A stretch of 64,000 nucleotides of DNA. Origin: JANNBN01 sp031430595. GTDB lineage: Bacteria; Actinomycetota; Acidimicrobiia; Acidimicrobiales; JANYDT01. The stretch covers positions 171,573 to 235,572 of the forward strand of contig JANPBU010000007.1 in assembly GCA_031430595.1 (NCBI GenBank). The letters are read 5' to 3'. Under the pieces are notes generated by a model, which was not told where the DNA came from, ran no database searches, and saw only the letters and a program-made list of their open reading frames with translations. Below are positions 1 through 9,573 of the stretch, one piece after another. Numbering within the stretch: position 1 is the first letter of the stretch; the number at the start of each line of letters is the position of its first letter. Both the position numbers and the translations under genes were made by a program.

Positions 1-2
1 AA

Positions 3-1397
3 GGCGAAGACCCACCGTATGTGCGCTTTGCACCTGACTCGCCAGAGTACGAGTACCTGATGGGTCGCCGCCGGGCACTCGATGGCTCGGTACCCAAGCG
101 GGTAGTTAAGCCTCGCCCGCTCGTCACACCTTCGTTCGAATCACCAGCATTTGCTGAGTTTGTTGGTGGGTCGAAGGGTGTTGCCGTATCTACCACGATG
201 GTATTTGCACGTATCATTCGGTCCCTACTTCGAGACGCCACCATTGGCCAGTACGTGGTGCCGATTATTCCCGACGAAGCTCGCACCTTCGGTATGGATG
301 GTCTCTTCAAAGAGGTCAAGATCTACGCACCATTCGGGCAGAAGTATGAGCCCGTGGACGCCGACCTTGTGCTGTCGTATCAAGAGTCGCAGAGCGGTCA
401 GATTCTCGAGGAAGGCATTACCGAGTCTGGTGCAATGGCCTCGTTCACCGCAGCAGGCACCGCATATGCCACGCACGGCCATCCAATGATTCCTATGTAC
501 ATCTTTTATTCGATGTTCGGGTTTCAGCGCACTGGCGACTTGGCGTGGGCATTCGGTGACGCTCGCGGTCGAGGTTTCATGCTCGGCGCAACGGCTGGGC
601 GAACCACGCTCAACGGCGAAGGTTTGCAGCACGAGGATGGCCACTCGCTAGTTTTGGCGTCGACTATTCCGAACGTGGTTACGTACGATCCTGCGTTCGC
701 ATACGAGTTAGCTGCGATTTTGGCCGATGGTCTGGTGCGCATGTATGGCACTACCCCAGAAGACATTTTCTATTACGTCACGCTGTATAACGAGAACTAT
801 GTGATGCCGGCACTTCCGGAAGGCGTCACGCCGCAAGACATCACGTCGGGTCTCTACCGTTTTGCCGCTGGTCCCGAGTTGCCTGATGGACGCCCCAAGG
901 TCACGTTGATGTTCAGCGGCACCGCGTACCGTGCTGCCCAGGAAGCGACCGAGTTGTTGGCCGCTGACTACGGGGTGTCGGCTGACTTGTGGAGTGCAAC
1001 GTCGTACAAGACCCTTCGTGAAGATGCGTTGGCGACTGAGCGATGGAACCGTCTACACCCAACCGAGACCCCACGGGTTTCCGTGATTGCGTCAAAGTTG
1101 GCTAACGCCGAGGGGCCGATTGTTGCCGTCAGCGACTTTATGAAGATCGTTCCGGACCAAATCAGCCGTTTCGTGCCCGGAGGGTCTGACCGTTTCCATG
1201 TGTTGGGTACCGACGGTTACGGCCGAAGCGACACGCGTGCTGCACTGCGCCGACACTTCGAAACCGACGCAGCCAGCATTGTGGTGACGGTGCTGTACGC
1301 ACTCGATCAGGCAGGTCTCATCGGATCCGAAGTTGTCGCGAAAGCTATCGCTCGCTTCGGCATCGACACCGAAGCCCCCGACCCGCGCACGGCCTAG
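3..1397 (+). CDS. aceE: Pyruvate dehydrogenase E1 component (homodimeric type), C-terminal part
   Basis: Thiamine-diphosphate-dependent E1 subunit that decarboxylates pyruvate and feeds acetyl groups to the E2 lipoyl domain of the pyruvate dehydrogenase complex. The frame is open from the window edge, so this is the 3' part only (about 464 codons; the full family is near 900). It covers the pyrimidine-binding domain and the C-terminal domain. Segments typical of AceE are visible: ADEARTFGMDGLF-like text near residue 95, QILEEGI, the GRTTLNGEGLQHEDGHS block, and the C-terminal VLGTDGYGRSDTR followed by a region ending PRTA. An internal GTG at 21 could be miscalled as a start, but the homology continues to its left (EDPPYV). 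The stop overlaps the 3' end of the convergent Uma2 gene. Homodimeric AceE without separate alpha and beta subunits is usual in Actinobacteria. Confidence 0.95.
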   Translation, partial: GEDPPYVRFAPDSPEYEYLMGRRRALDGSVPKRVVKPRPLVTPSFESPAFAEFVGGSKGVAVSTTMVFARIIRSLLRDATIGQYVVPIIPDEARTFGMDGLFKEVKIYAPFGQKYEPVDADLVLSYQESQSGQILEEGITESGAMASFTAAGTAYATHGHPMIPMYIFYSMFGFQRTGDLAWAFGDARGRGFMLGATAGRTTLNGEGLQHEDGHSLVLASTIPNVVTYDPAFAYELAAILADGLVRMYGTTPEDIFYYVTLYNENYVMPALPEGVTPQDITSGLYRFAAGPELPDGRPKVTLMFSGTAYRAAQEATELLAADYGVSADLWSATSYKTLREDALATERWNRLHPTETPRVSVIASKLANAEGPIVAVSDFMKIVPDQISRFVPGGSDRFHVLGTDGYGRSDTRAALRRHFETDAASIVVTVLYALDQAGLIGSEVVAKAIARFGIDTEAPDPRTA

Positions 1398-1956
1398 TCG
1401 CCGCTCAGGTTGATGCCAAGGTACAGGTCGCTTACAACGAAATGTGCGCCGGGGCAGGTGAGGTTGAATTCGTCATCCGGCCCGACAATTTCGTGTTGCC
1501 ACGGTTGGTCTTCGCCGGTCCCTAATCGATGCTCGATCTGCATATCGTCCTGGCGAATAAGTAGGTAGTGGCGTAGAGACCCGATCGACTTGTAGGCAAC
1601 CCACTTCTCGCGACGATCACGGTCTTGTGTCGACGGTGAAAGCACCTCGGCGATCAGACAAGGGTTCTCCTCGTGGTGGGTTCCGGGAATGCTCGGATCG
1701 CACACCACCATCACGTCGGGGTAATAGGAGCCGAATCGGTCACCACCTTCATGTCGCCCATGTACGCACGACAACCATCTTGGTCGGCGAGTGGCAACAG
1801 CGTCGCAAACAGTCGGCCCGAAATGCGGTTGTGTTGGCCCGAACCACCAGTCATCATCCACATTTGTCCGCCAACCCACTCATGGCGCATGTTTCCGTCT
1901 CGTTCATCATCGAGATACTCAGATCGGCTGATGAAGTGAACCACACCTTCGCTCAT
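1394..1956 (-). pseudogene. Uma2/DUF820-family endonuclease-like gene, frameshifted
   Basis: Two adjacent minus-strand frames together make one Uma2-family (DUF820, PD-(D/E)XK-like) protein of about 187 residues. The N-terminal frame starts at the ATG at 1956 and carries SEYLDDERDGNMRHEWVGGQ, MMTGGSGQHNRI and YMGDMKVV. It runs into a stop at 1711. The C-terminal frame continues with YYPDVMVVCDP, ENPCLIAEVLSPST and LRHYLLIRQDD. The switch needs one missing base near 1715-1740, just before the YYPDV motif. The family is abundant in cyanobacteria and Actinobacteria; its biological role is unsettled, and some members sit in transposon-rich regions. The gene is read as a pseudogene unless the deletion is an assembly error. 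A paralogue at 28381-28940 is broken in the same way at a different place. Confidence 0.8.
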
Positions 1957-2024
1957 TCAACACGTGTAGGCATTGGCCAATTGTCCAGCACTACGAGCGA
2001 CCAGCCGACGGCTAGATTGAGCGC

Positions 2025-3752
2025 ATGGGCTTGTACGCCACGGCCGCAGCCACGCACGAATCAGCCGGAGAACTGCACACGCCTGTGGAACTCATTGAAG
2101 TTCTCAGTTGGGCGCCAGGGGTTGTAGCTGCAATAATGATTTTGCTTTCTCAGCTTCTCGGTCGGGCTGGGATGGCAGGTTTCGCCTTACTCAGCATCGC
2201 TACTCTCGTTGTTGCCGGAACTCTGTACGTAGCGAGCTCGTATCTATCGAAAAGCAGGCGCTGGTTACCAGCCACACTGACTCGACGTGATGCCCTTGTT
2301 GCTTTGTCATTTCTTGCAGTCGCCATAATTTTGGTTCGGGTCTCTCTACACGGATCAACGTTCGCCCCCGTCACGTTTAGCGTTGACCTTGCTCATCACG
2401 GTGCGGTGGTCGAGTGGATGCGGGTTCACCAAGTCATTCCCACCGGTTCGATACCCACGCTCGGCGGACAGGCCAACTATCCGGCCGGCTCCCACACCAT
2501 TACAGCTGTACTTTCGTGGCTCATCGGCCTGGCACCTTTGCAAACCATGTGGGTTGTAAGTGTCGGGCTTATCCTCAGCATTTGGTTAACCTCCGGATCT
2601 ATCCTCCATTCCCTAATCGGCCCTAGCGGTAGGCCGTACTGGTTAGTTCCCATTGCAGTCTCACTGGCATGTTGGCGGTTCACACTTGGCATGATTAGCT
2701 ACGACTTTTTCTTCGCCCAGCTTTTCGGAATCTGGATTGCCATGAGTTCGTTGGCTGCAATGGTTTGGTGGTCGGCGCGAAATACCCACATCGCCAACAT
2801 GGTTGGGGTAGCCCTGCTCGCTTCATCGGCCTGTTTGTTTTCGTATCCACAGTCAGCGCCCATACCAATAATTGCTGTTTCGGCTCAGCTTGCAGTGGGC
2901 CGATTCAATAAGCGAACGGCCGTTGTAGGAGGAGCAGTGTTTTCTGGAGTCCTTCTTGCGGTCTTCGCCTATTCGCGTTCGACGGGTGTCGACGTTGGTT
3001 CCATCACCGGGATAGGTGAAGGCGCTCGCACCCCCATAACGATCTCAATGATTGGTGGCTGGGTCGTTCTTTGGCTCTTTCTCGTAGGGCTTTTCGAACT
3101 AGTTCGCTCACATACTAGTTCGGGGGTTCGATCCCTAATCGGCGCCATGTTGGCTCCTTCGCTGCTGGCTACGCTGTTCGCGCTGCTGCGCCTCGACATC
3201 TTCGGCGGATACCCGGTAACCGATTACCGCATCCAAAAGAACATCTATGCACTTATGCCTTTTGCCGTGATCGTTGCTTCATACGGAGTAGTTAGAGCTG
3301 CACTTTGGTGTATTGATGTTATGGCCACTCACGAAAACGAAACGTCATTTGTTTGGAAGTGGATTCCGCCCGCCCTCGTCTCAATCGTTGTTTTTGCTTC
3401 GCTCCTCAGTCCCGCCAAACGATCTCTTCTCACCTATCCAATTGTTACAGAAGATGAGTACAAAGCAATGAGTTGGGCAACTTCTCATGCCCCCCCGAAT
3501 GACGTGGGGTTGGAGTTCAGTGGCTTGACGGGCTACCACCTGTGGTGGATGAAGTCGGGAAGGCCAGTCCTCGACCTCTACCCATCAATGGGTTCGCAAA
3601 GAAGACTCACTCGCTGGGACAATTGGCCGACGGGTCAACCTGAGCGCTTCTTAGTCTCTTCGGGACAGCTAGCTCGAAACCTGCGGAATGAACCTGGCGT
3701 GAAGGTAGCATTTCAATCCGGAGAAGCAGTTGTATTCGAGCGAACCAAATGA
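2025..3752 (+). CDS. Multi-pass membrane protein, GT-C-like
   Basis: A 575-residue integral membrane protein with roughly ten to twelve hydrophobic segments from about residue 30 to 470 and a soluble C-terminal tail. An early extracytoplasmic loop (about residues 118-160) carries DLAHHGAVVEWM followed by YPAGSH. Acidic/His residues in the first loop and a YP.G motif are common in GT-C polyprenyl-phosphate sugar transferases and related actinobacterial membrane proteins, so transfer of sugars at the membrane is plausible, but no specific family is recognised with certainty. The gene starts at ATG 2025, divergent from the Uma2 gene. Its stop overlaps the next gene by ATGA, so the two are translationally coupled. 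Position next to the glycan locus supports an envelope role. Confidence 0.75.
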   Translation: MGLYATAAATHESAGELHTPVELIEVLSWAPGVVAAIMILLSQLLGRAGMAGFALLSIATLVVAGTLYVASSYLSKSRRWLPATLTRRDALVALSFLAVAIILVRVSLHGSTFAPVTFSVDLAHHGAVVEWMRVHQVIPTGSIPTLGGQANYPAGSHTITAVLSWLIGLAPLQTMWVVSVGLILSIWLTSGSILHSLIGPSGRPYWLVPIAVSLACWRFTLGMISYDFFFAQLFGIWIAMSSLAAMVWWSARNTHIANMVGVALLASSACLFSYPQSAPIPIIAVSAQLAVGRFNKRTAVVGGAVFSGVLLAVFAYSRSTGVDVGSITGIGEGARTPITISMIGGWVVLWLFLVGLFELVRSHTSSGVRSLIGAMLAPSLLATLFALLRLDIFGGYPVTDYRIQKNIYALMPFAVIVASYGVVRAALWCIDVMATHENETSFVWKWIPPALVSIVVFASLLSPAKRSLLTYPIVTEDEYKAMSWATSHAPPNDVGLEFSGLTGYHLWWMKSGRPVLDLYPSMGSQRRLTRWDNWPTGQPERFLVSSGQLARNLRNEPGVKVAFQSGEAVVFERTK

Positions 3753-4435
3753 AATTACTGCGCATTCCAACTCGCAAAATTCTTCTAGCCGCAACCGCTT
3801 TGACGATTGTCTTTGCCAGTGTGCAGACGATTGACCAAGGCCTAGTTCACCGCCGGTCCCCAACCGCCGAAAGCACATACCCGAGGTCAACAACCTCAGC
3901 CGTCGAGGCTGAGTTATCCGGCTACCGCAAGGAAGGCATCCGATTTACTCGAAGCCAAGAAGATGCACTTCGCCGTTTGCTCGGTCGGTGGGAAACCCGA
4001 GAAGATTTGAAATCAAACTTTTCATTGAGCGGCGGCACTGTTGACATTGTTGCTCTCGTTCGTTGGGCGCAAGGCAATGATGACCCAGATGCTTTAGCGC
4101 TTTCACTTCTTCGTCCAGACCTAAACGAAGCGGCCGCTCGGCTCGGAATCATGATTCCCGACGGTGAAGTACTCAATGTGCTTGTCCAAACTTTGGCAAT
4201 GCGAAAGTCGGCCACGATCGAAGGTGGTGGATGGATATACGTGTTGCGCAACGTTTGGGTGCGACGGCCAGATATCCGAGGTCGGTTTACAGTCAACGGA
4301 CGTGTTGCGGTGAGACCGCTCCTTGAATGGGCCGCAACAGTGAATAAGTCAGACCCCGACTTCGGTGTACTTGAAAATGGCGGCCTCGATTTTCCGGTCA
4401 TCCTTAACGACCTACCAAACCGTCAAAGCCCGTGA
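3749..4435 (+). CDS. Membrane-anchored or secreted protein of unknown function
   Basis: A 228-residue protein, not recognised. It has a basic N-terminus and a hydrophobic segment at residues 10-27, which reads as a signal anchor or signal peptide. The rest is hydrophilic. The C-terminal half contains short hydrophobic-aromatic stretches (WIYVLRNVWVRRPD, NGRVAVRPLLEWA) and two similar local patterns: GTVDIVALVRWAQ near residue 92 and GRVAVRPLLEWAA near 190, suggesting an internal duplication. The ATG lies inside the stop of the preceding membrane protein (ATGA), so the pair is expected to be co-translated and may act together at the membrane. Confidence 0.7.
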   Translation: MKLLRIPTRKILLAATALTIVFASVQTIDQGLVHRRSPTAESTYPRSTTSAVEAELSGYRKEGIRFTRSQEDALRRLLGRWETREDLKSNFSLSGGTVDIVALVRWAQGNDDPDALALSLLRPDLNEAAARLGIMIPDGEVLNVLVQTLAMRKSATIEGGGWIYVLRNVWVRRPDIRGRFTVNGRVAVRPLLEWAATVNKSDPDFGVLENGGLDFPVILNDLPNRQSP

Positions 4436-4546
4436 GGCTAACTGGCACCGAACGCATACGATCCGCCCATTTTTGATCGTAGTGCATTGGTTGTGACAGA
4501 GCTTTGACGATTGTCGGCGTCGGTCGAGTGTTGAGATTCTGGAACT

Positions 4547-5653
4547 TCAACGCAAACGCTGAATTGCTCGATACAGCGTTTCGTACGAGGAGGCCATTGC
4601 TTCTGCAGTGAAATGCGATTCCCAACGAGCCCGGGCTGCCTGCCCCATCCTGACAGCCTTTGCTGGGTCAGCAAGCAGCATTGACACAGCCGCAGCAACT
4701 GCTGGTGCCGTCCGATCGGTCAGCAGACCGCAATCGTTGCCGATCGCTTCGCGAATACCAGGCAGATCATTCGCCACGGTGGGGAGACCTGCTCGCATCG
4801 CCTCCAAAACGGTGACCGGCATTCCTTCGTAATCGGACGCCAAGATGAAGGCGTCAGCTGCTTCAAAATGTGGCGTGGGATCCGTGAGGCCCGTAAAGGT
4901 GACTCGATTCGCCAGTCCCAGGCGTCTCGATAGTGCTTCCACTGAGGGCTTCAGGTCACCGTCACCAACGATGGTGAGGCAGACCCTTTCGTCTAGCTTG
5001 CTGAGTGCTTCAACAATAATGTCCGCGCGCTTAGGTTTATGTAGACGAGCAACCATCACCAGCTTGAATTGATCCGTGGATGCCTCAATGCTTCGGGCAA
5101 GTGGCTCCGCAAACGCAATGCCGTTGTGGATCACGCGTCGATGTTGACGGCGACCGACCCGCAATCGGGTCGCCAGTTCCAACTCGACTGAATTCACGCA
5201 AACGACTTCGTTTCCGATGCAGCCAGCAATCCATTCTCCGAGCAACGACTGGATGCGTTGTGCGCGAGGTGCAGCTTCTTGAAACGGCCAGCCATGTGCG
5301 GTGTACACGCTTGGGGTTCCACATCGCCGTGCAGCAATGCGCCCAAGTAGGCCACCCTTTGACGAATGGGTGTGCGTCACGTCGAATCGTTCGGCCCGTA
5401 TGAGAGCTGTCAGCCGCTGAACCGCAACTCGGTCACGACTGGGAGAGAGCGGGTGCACCAGCGAATCAATCTCACGGATCCGGACTCCTTCAATAGTGGA
5501 AACAACGGCGCTCGCCCACACCACTCCGGTCGCCACCGTGACACTATGTCCGGCTTTAATCTGTTCACGAACCAGTTCGGCAACAACGCTTTGAGCACCG
5601 CCTACATCCAGTTTGGTGATGACGTGCAGGATCTTCAGTGGCCCAGAAGTCAT
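4547..5653 (-). CDS. Glycosyltransferase family 4
   Basis: A GT-B-fold retaining glycosyltransferase of 368 residues, normal length for GT4. The N-terminal acceptor domain begins ILHVITKLDVGGAQSVV, the classical glycine-rich loop of GT4 enzymes. THTHSSKGGLLGRIAA and YTAHGWPF follow at about residues 93-125. The C-terminal donor-binding domain contains LVMVARLHKPKRADI, GDGDLKPSVE and the EX7E-type signature around SDYEGMPVTVLEAMRAGLPTV (about residues 277-297). It probably adds a sugar from a nucleotide donor to the lipid-linked glycan on the cytoplasmic side. The start overlaps the stop of the upstream sugar-phosphate transferase by 4 bp (ATGA), so the two form one operon. The donor sugar cannot be told from sequence. 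Confidence 0.9.
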   Translation of the reverse strand: MTSGPLKILHVITKLDVGGAQSVVAELVREQIKAGHSVTVATGVVWASAVVSTIEGVRIREIDSLVHPLSPSRDRVAVQRLTALIRAERFDVTHTHSSKGGLLGRIAARRCGTPSVYTAHGWPFQEAAPRAQRIQSLLGEWIAGCIGNEVVCVNSVELELATRLRVGRRQHRRVIHNGIAFAEPLARSIEASTDQFKLVMVARLHKPKRADIIVEALSKLDERVCLTIVGDGDLKPSVEALSRRLGLANRVTFTGLTDPTPHFEAADAFILASDYEGMPVTVLEAMRAGLPTVANDLPGIREAIGNDCGLLTDRTAPAVAAAVSMLLADPAKAVRMGQAARARWESHFTAEAMASSYETLYRAIQRLR

Positions 5654-6981
5654 CGGCCACGTCGTCTGATCACCGAACGGACGGTGCGACTAAGAATACG
5701 CAAATCCAATGATAGCGATTGGTTACGGAGGTAATACAGGTCGTACTGCAGCTTTTCGATGGCTTCGGCTTCGGTCGCCGCGTATCGATGTTTGATTTGC
5801 GCCCATCCGGTGAGGCCGGGCATCACCAGATGCCGAAGGTCATACGCTGCTTCTTTCTGGATCAACTCCTCAACGTAGTGCGGTTGTTCAGGGCGAGGAC
5901 CAACCAATGAAAGTTCGCCTCGCAACACGTTAAGGAACTGCGGCAGCTCGTCCAGATGCGCACGCCTCAGTGTTCGGCCAAACGGTGTGATGCGAGGATC
6001 GTCGGGTGAGGTCCACATCAAAGATGCCTGGTCTACACCAGCAGTCATCGTGCGAAACTTCATGATCTCGAAGAGGACCCCGTCTTGGCCAACGCGTTGT
6101 TGTGAGTAGAACAACCGACCCCGGTTCCCAAGAAGGTTGCCGATTGCTACAAACGGAATTGCCAGCGCGGCAAGGGTCAATCCAATCAGCGCTCCTACGA
6201 TGTCAATGACGCGCTTGGTACGTCGATACGTTGCATGATGAACCGTCCGAACATCAAACAGCATTGCCATCCTGGTCAGCTCTGAGAGAGACTCTTTACC
6301 GAGGTACTCCTCATAGAATTGAGCAAGGGTACGCACCTTCACTCCGCTGCGATGCAGCAGCGTGACAGCATCAACAACACGAGGAATGGCTGCAGCGTCG
6401 TCGGACAGCACTACCAGCGACGGATGGTCGGCGGCAAGAAGTTCGTGCACTGCGGCTGCCGACCCAAGACCGGAGATGTGATCTACCGTGACCGAGTCGT
6501 TGAGTTGGAAAGATCGCTCAGGTACCGGAAAATCCCGTTCGCAATCCCAGCGGAGGTTAACCTCGTCGCGGGCCGAGACCACAGCACAGACTCGTTCTTT
6601 CAGCTGCTGCTGGCGTTGTTGGCGAATCACGACGTTGGCACAAACGAATGACCACATCGGTTGCAGTGCGGCGTTGGTCAAGATGACCCGGCGGGGAAGC
6701 AAACCGGGGAACACCGCCTGAAGGGCCAACCACGCCCCAGTGGTGATGCCGCTAGCCAGGAGAGAACGAAGTAACGCCGGTTGGATGTCGTCAGATTCGT
6801 CGGGAATCCCGCCGATCGCAGCGATGGAAAGGTGCAGTGCTCCGAGCAAGCCATACGAAAGCAGACTGTTCTGCGTTCCAAATCTGTAGGGAACGGCCGA
6901 GAATCGGGCGTGAAACAGACCAGTGAGGAACACGAGCAGCAGTGAGCCCACCGGAAAGGCCCGAGTCACCCAACGTTGCAT
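5650..6981 (-). CDS. Polyprenyl-phosphate sugar-1-phosphate transferase (WbaP/WcaJ type)
   Basis: Initiating transferase that moves a sugar-1-phosphate from a nucleotide sugar onto undecaprenyl or decaprenyl phosphate to start a surface polysaccharide. The 443-residue length and layout match the family: several N-terminal membrane segments (about residues 10-125), a middle soluble domain, then a further hydrophobic segment beginning KRVIDIVGALIGL at about 258 and the catalytic bacterial sugar transferase domain. Diagnostic blocks are GRLFYSQQRVGQDG, FEIMKFRTM, RRAHLDELPQFLNVL, ELSLVGPRPEQP and MPGLTGWAQI. It is the first gene of a two-gene minus-strand operon with the GT4 gene and faces the divergent GT2 gene at 7055. 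It most likely defines the first sugar of the glycan made by this locus. Confidence 0.93.
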   Translation of the reverse strand: MQRWVTRAFPVGSLLLVFLTGLFHARFSAVPYRFGTQNSLLSYGLLGALHLSIAAIGGIPDESDDIQPALLRSLLASGITTGAWLALQAVFPGLLPRRVILTNAALQPMWSFVCANVVIRQQRQQQLKERVCAVVSARDEVNLRWDCERDFPVPERSFQLNDSVTVDHISGLGSAAAVHELLAADHPSLVVLSDDAAAIPRVVDAVTLLHRSGVKVRTLAQFYEEYLGKESLSELTRMAMLFDVRTVHHATYRRTKRVIDIVGALIGLTLAALAIPFVAIGNLLGNRGRLFYSQQRVGQDGVLFEIMKFRTMTAGVDQASLMWTSPDDPRITPFGRTLRRAHLDELPQFLNVLRGELSLVGPRPEQPHYVEELIQKEAAYDLRHLVMPGLTGWAQIKHRYAATEAEAIEKLQYDLYYLRNQSLSLDLRILSRTVRSVIRRRGR

Positions 6982-7054
6982 AGGCCAGAGGTTACGAGAT
7001 CGTGGCGCCCGAGGTTTGCATGCATCGATAACGGTCGCACTCTAAAGTCATTGT

Positions 7055-8008
7055 GTGCTGTGTTCGGACGAGAGCCAACAAACTCGACCCACAGTGGCTG
7101 TTGTTGTCCTTAGGCTTGGGTCGCATCGCCTGTCAGAAGAACTGATCGACGCATTAGAAATTCTTCGATCAGAAGCGGCCCTCATGTCAGTAGTCGTAGC
7201 CGAGAATTCGGATGGCCACCAAAGCGTTGACCTACGCGAGGCCATGGTTGATTTGACCATCCGCTTTGAGTCGAACTTGGGCTACGCCGCTGCGGTGAAT
7301 GAAGCCATCCGCCAGCAAGCGTCCGCGAGCCAAGTCATCCTGGTACTCACTAGCGATGTTGCGATTCTCCGAGGCTCGTTCACATCGCTGGTGGCTGGGT
7401 TTTCTGATCCAACGATCGGGATTGTCGGACCAGCGCTACAGACCAATACTGAAACATGGTTGGGTGGCACATGGAGCCCTATTTGGGGTTGGGCCCGTCA
7501 CCAGGTCACCAATGCCCTTGCCGACGAGGCTGACACGGAACCAGTTCCTACAACCTGGGCAGACGGCTCCTGCTTGGCGATTGATCGGTCGACATACCAA
7601 TTAATCGGAGGTTTTGACGAGCGGACGTTCCTATACGGCGAGGACCTTTTGTTTTGTCTGAAAACGCATCAGCTCGGAAAACGAGTCGTCATTGCCACCG
7701 ATGTCGTGGTGCATCAAGAAAGTGGGATGACCAAACGCAGTGGCGCCCACGGATATCTCCTTGTTCGAAACGAGGTGCTGGCCGCACGAGAACTTTCGAG
7801 CAAATTTGGGTTAAGGGTCATCATTACCGGGCTTGTTCGAAGTGTTCTGGAACTCAAGCGAGCTACAGCGCATGGCTCAAGGCAACATCACCTGAGGCAG
7901 AGCCTTGGCATGCTGTGGGGTGTGTTCGACGCTTCTCGATGGCGCTATGGACCACCACCAAAGCGACTTGCCCGAATGGCCAAAATCCCAGCGATCAACA
8001 GACATTGA
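7055..8008 (+). CDS. Glycosyltransferase family 2, rhamnosyltransferase-like
   Basis: A 317-residue GT-A-fold inverting transferase starting at GTG 7055. Visible blocks are ESNLGYAAAVNEAIR near residue 72 (the family usually has NxGxaxxxN), a metal-binding-site region reading LTSDVAIL instead of the usual NPDV, then TWADGSCLAIDR and IGGFDERTFLYGEDLLFCLK near residues 165-205. That last block is the hallmark of WbbL-like rhamnosyltransferases and related enzymes. The gene is divergent from the sugar-1-phosphate transferase operon and converges on the gene ending at 8017, with 8 bp between them. A role as chain-extending or linker transferase for the surface glycan is inferred from context; the donor is not determined. 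Confidence 0.88.
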   Translation: MLCSDESQQTRPTVAVVVLRLGSHRLSEELIDALEILRSEAALMSVVVAENSDGHQSVDLREAMVDLTIRFESNLGYAAAVNEAIRQQASASQVILVLTSDVAILRGSFTSLVAGFSDPTIGIVGPALQTNTETWLGGTWSPIWGWARHQVTNALADEADTEPVPTTWADGSCLAIDRSTYQLIGGFDERTFLYGEDLLFCLKTHQLGKRVVIATDVVVHQESGMTKRSGAHGYLLVRNEVLAARELSSKFGLRVIITGLVRSVLELKRATAHGSRQHHLRQSLGMLWGVFDASRWRYGPPPKRLARMAKIPAINRH

Positions 8009-8016
8009 CCACGGCC

Positions 8017-9570
8017 TTAGGCACCAATTTGGCAACCATATGTGTACAGGTTACCTGCTTCTGTTTCACCAACAAATGTCATCTGTGTACAGATAAAATG
8101 CTCAATCACATCCGGGCCGGCTGCGGCCAGAAATGCCTTCGGCTTGTAGCAAACCCATTTGACCCTTCCAGCCTCAATTTCTGCGACCACATCTTCTTGA
8201 CCGGTGGGCCCGAAAATAGAGGCGTAGGGGAAGTCGTATTTGGTTGGGTTTTGCAATCCGCTGCCTAGGTACCAAAGCGAGGCGTCGGGTCTGACAATGA
8301 ACACCGTGCCGCTAGTGAGTTTGAACAGAATGGAGGCGTCAGCTGGGGTGGCACCTTCTGCGTAGAGACCAACAGGAAATCTGCCAAACCCTGGGATCGA
8401 ACGCACGAATAGTTCAGATAAACACGCATTCGAAACAAATGACCAGCTCACCCACGTTGCAATGCCACCCGCAACGATTGCGCCGAATACCGGAATGGCC
8501 CAGACTAGCAGAGGCGGGCTAAAAAACCTTTGGAGAGCAATAGCGCTCAGTACAGTAGCCACGGCGCTGATGGGAAGAAGCGACCGAACGTGATGATCAT
8601 CGCACCGCGGAAACGCAGCGACTAGTGCGATTGATCCAGCCAACAAACCTCCCAGGGCCGCTGGCCCAAACCTTGGCAGTATGTTGCTGGTCACTGCCAC
8701 CGCAACCAGGGAACCGGCTACAACGATTGAAAGGACCGTAGCTGGCAAAGCTGCAAATGACATCCGCCGTACAAAAAGCGACTGGATCAACAATGGATTG
8801 ACGCCGGGCCCATTTTCAATTCGGAGCGCTCGAGCCCCCTCGTTTGGACTTACTCGCCCGGTCTGGAGGTACACGGACTTGTTGGAAACCGCTGTAGCGA
8901 CGAACTGAGTCAGATCACCGCTCGCCACGATTGGAAACCACACAGGAACAAGCAGCGCCACGATCCCTCCGGCGAGCCCCATCACCTTCCCCGGGCTGTG
9001 AAACAACACTAACGACCCCGGAACCAGCAACCCGATGGCTATGCCCAATGAGTACTTCGACGACAGTGCTGCACCAATCGCTATTCCAGCAACCCACGGC
9101 CAGGGTTGACCGGGCGCTTGTAACGTTCGGAGAGTGGCTCCGATAGCGATAAGTACACTGAGTATTGTCAAGAGTGAGTATTGGCTATCCATCCCCCATA
9201 AAGGGGAAGCAAACCCAATGCTTACTGCCCAAAACACCACGTGGGCAGCTGGATGAGCAGACACCCCGTCTAACACCCAAGAGCCTGTCAACAGCACCGC
9301 CACAAAACTGAGAATCGTGATTGCACGGACGATAGCTAGATGATGTCGAAGGGACCTGGTTGCGAACACCACCAGCCACACCGGCAACGGCCCAACACCA
9401 CAAAACACGCCCGAGTACAACCGATCACCGGCATTCACGCGACGCGCCACCTGAAGCCACCACGCTTCGTCGTGAGACACCGAGATGTTGAACGAGGAAT
9501 GCGCCAGCAACGCTGTGATCAAAACCGATGCTGCCAGCAACACAACGAGCAGGACCAAACGTTCGGTCAC
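8017..9570 (-). CDS. GT-C-type membrane glycosyltransferase-like protein (GT39/ArnT-like)
   Basis: A 517-residue integral membrane protein with an N-terminal hydrophobic segment followed by NISVSHDEAWWLQVARRVNA, the DE motif of the first periplasmic loop found in PMT/ArnT-type polyprenyl-phosphate-sugar-dependent transferases. The G..L YSGVFCGVGPLPVWL stretch that follows is also typical. About ten further hydrophobic segments run to residue 390, and a soluble extracytoplasmic C-terminal domain follows. It would transfer a sugar from a polyprenyl-phosphate carrier outside the membrane. It is the last gene of a seven-gene minus-strand operon; only 3 bp separate it from the methyltransferase stop. 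It starts at GTG 9570. The exact substrate is unknown. Confidence 0.8.
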   Translation of the reverse strand: MTERLVLLVVLLAASVLITALLAHSSFNISVSHDEAWWLQVARRVNAGDRLYSGVFCGVGPLPVWLVVFATRSLRHHLAIVRAITILSFVAVLLTGSWVLDGVSAHPAAHVVFWAVSIGFASPLWGMDSQYSLLTILSVLIAIGATLRTLQAPGQPWPWVAGIAIGAALSSKYSLGIAIGLLVPGSLVLFHSPGKVMGLAGGIVALLVPVWFPIVASGDLTQFVATAVSNKSVYLQTGRVSPNEGARALRIENGPGVNPLLIQSLFVRRMSFAALPATVLSIVVAGSLVAVAVTSNILPRFGPAALGGLLAGSIALVAAFPRCDDHHVRSLLPISAVATVLSAIALQRFFSPPLLVWAIPVFGAIVAGGIATWVSWSFVSNACLSELFVRSIPGFGRFPVGLYAEGATPADASILFKLTSGTVFIVRPDASLWYLGSGLQNPTKYDFPYASIFGPTGQEDVVAEIEAGRVKWVCYKPKAFLAAAGPDVIEHFICTQMTFVGETEAGNLYTYGCQIGA

Positions 9571-9573
9571 GCG

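Noticed and set aside
225..644. Minus-strand frame of 139 codons inside aceE
   Set aside because: Antisense to a highly conserved part of aceE; no family resemblance.
3118..3140. GGGGGTTCGATCCC considered as a tRNA T-arm
   Set aside because: It lies in frame inside the membrane protein gene, and no acceptor, D or anticodon arm could be placed around it.
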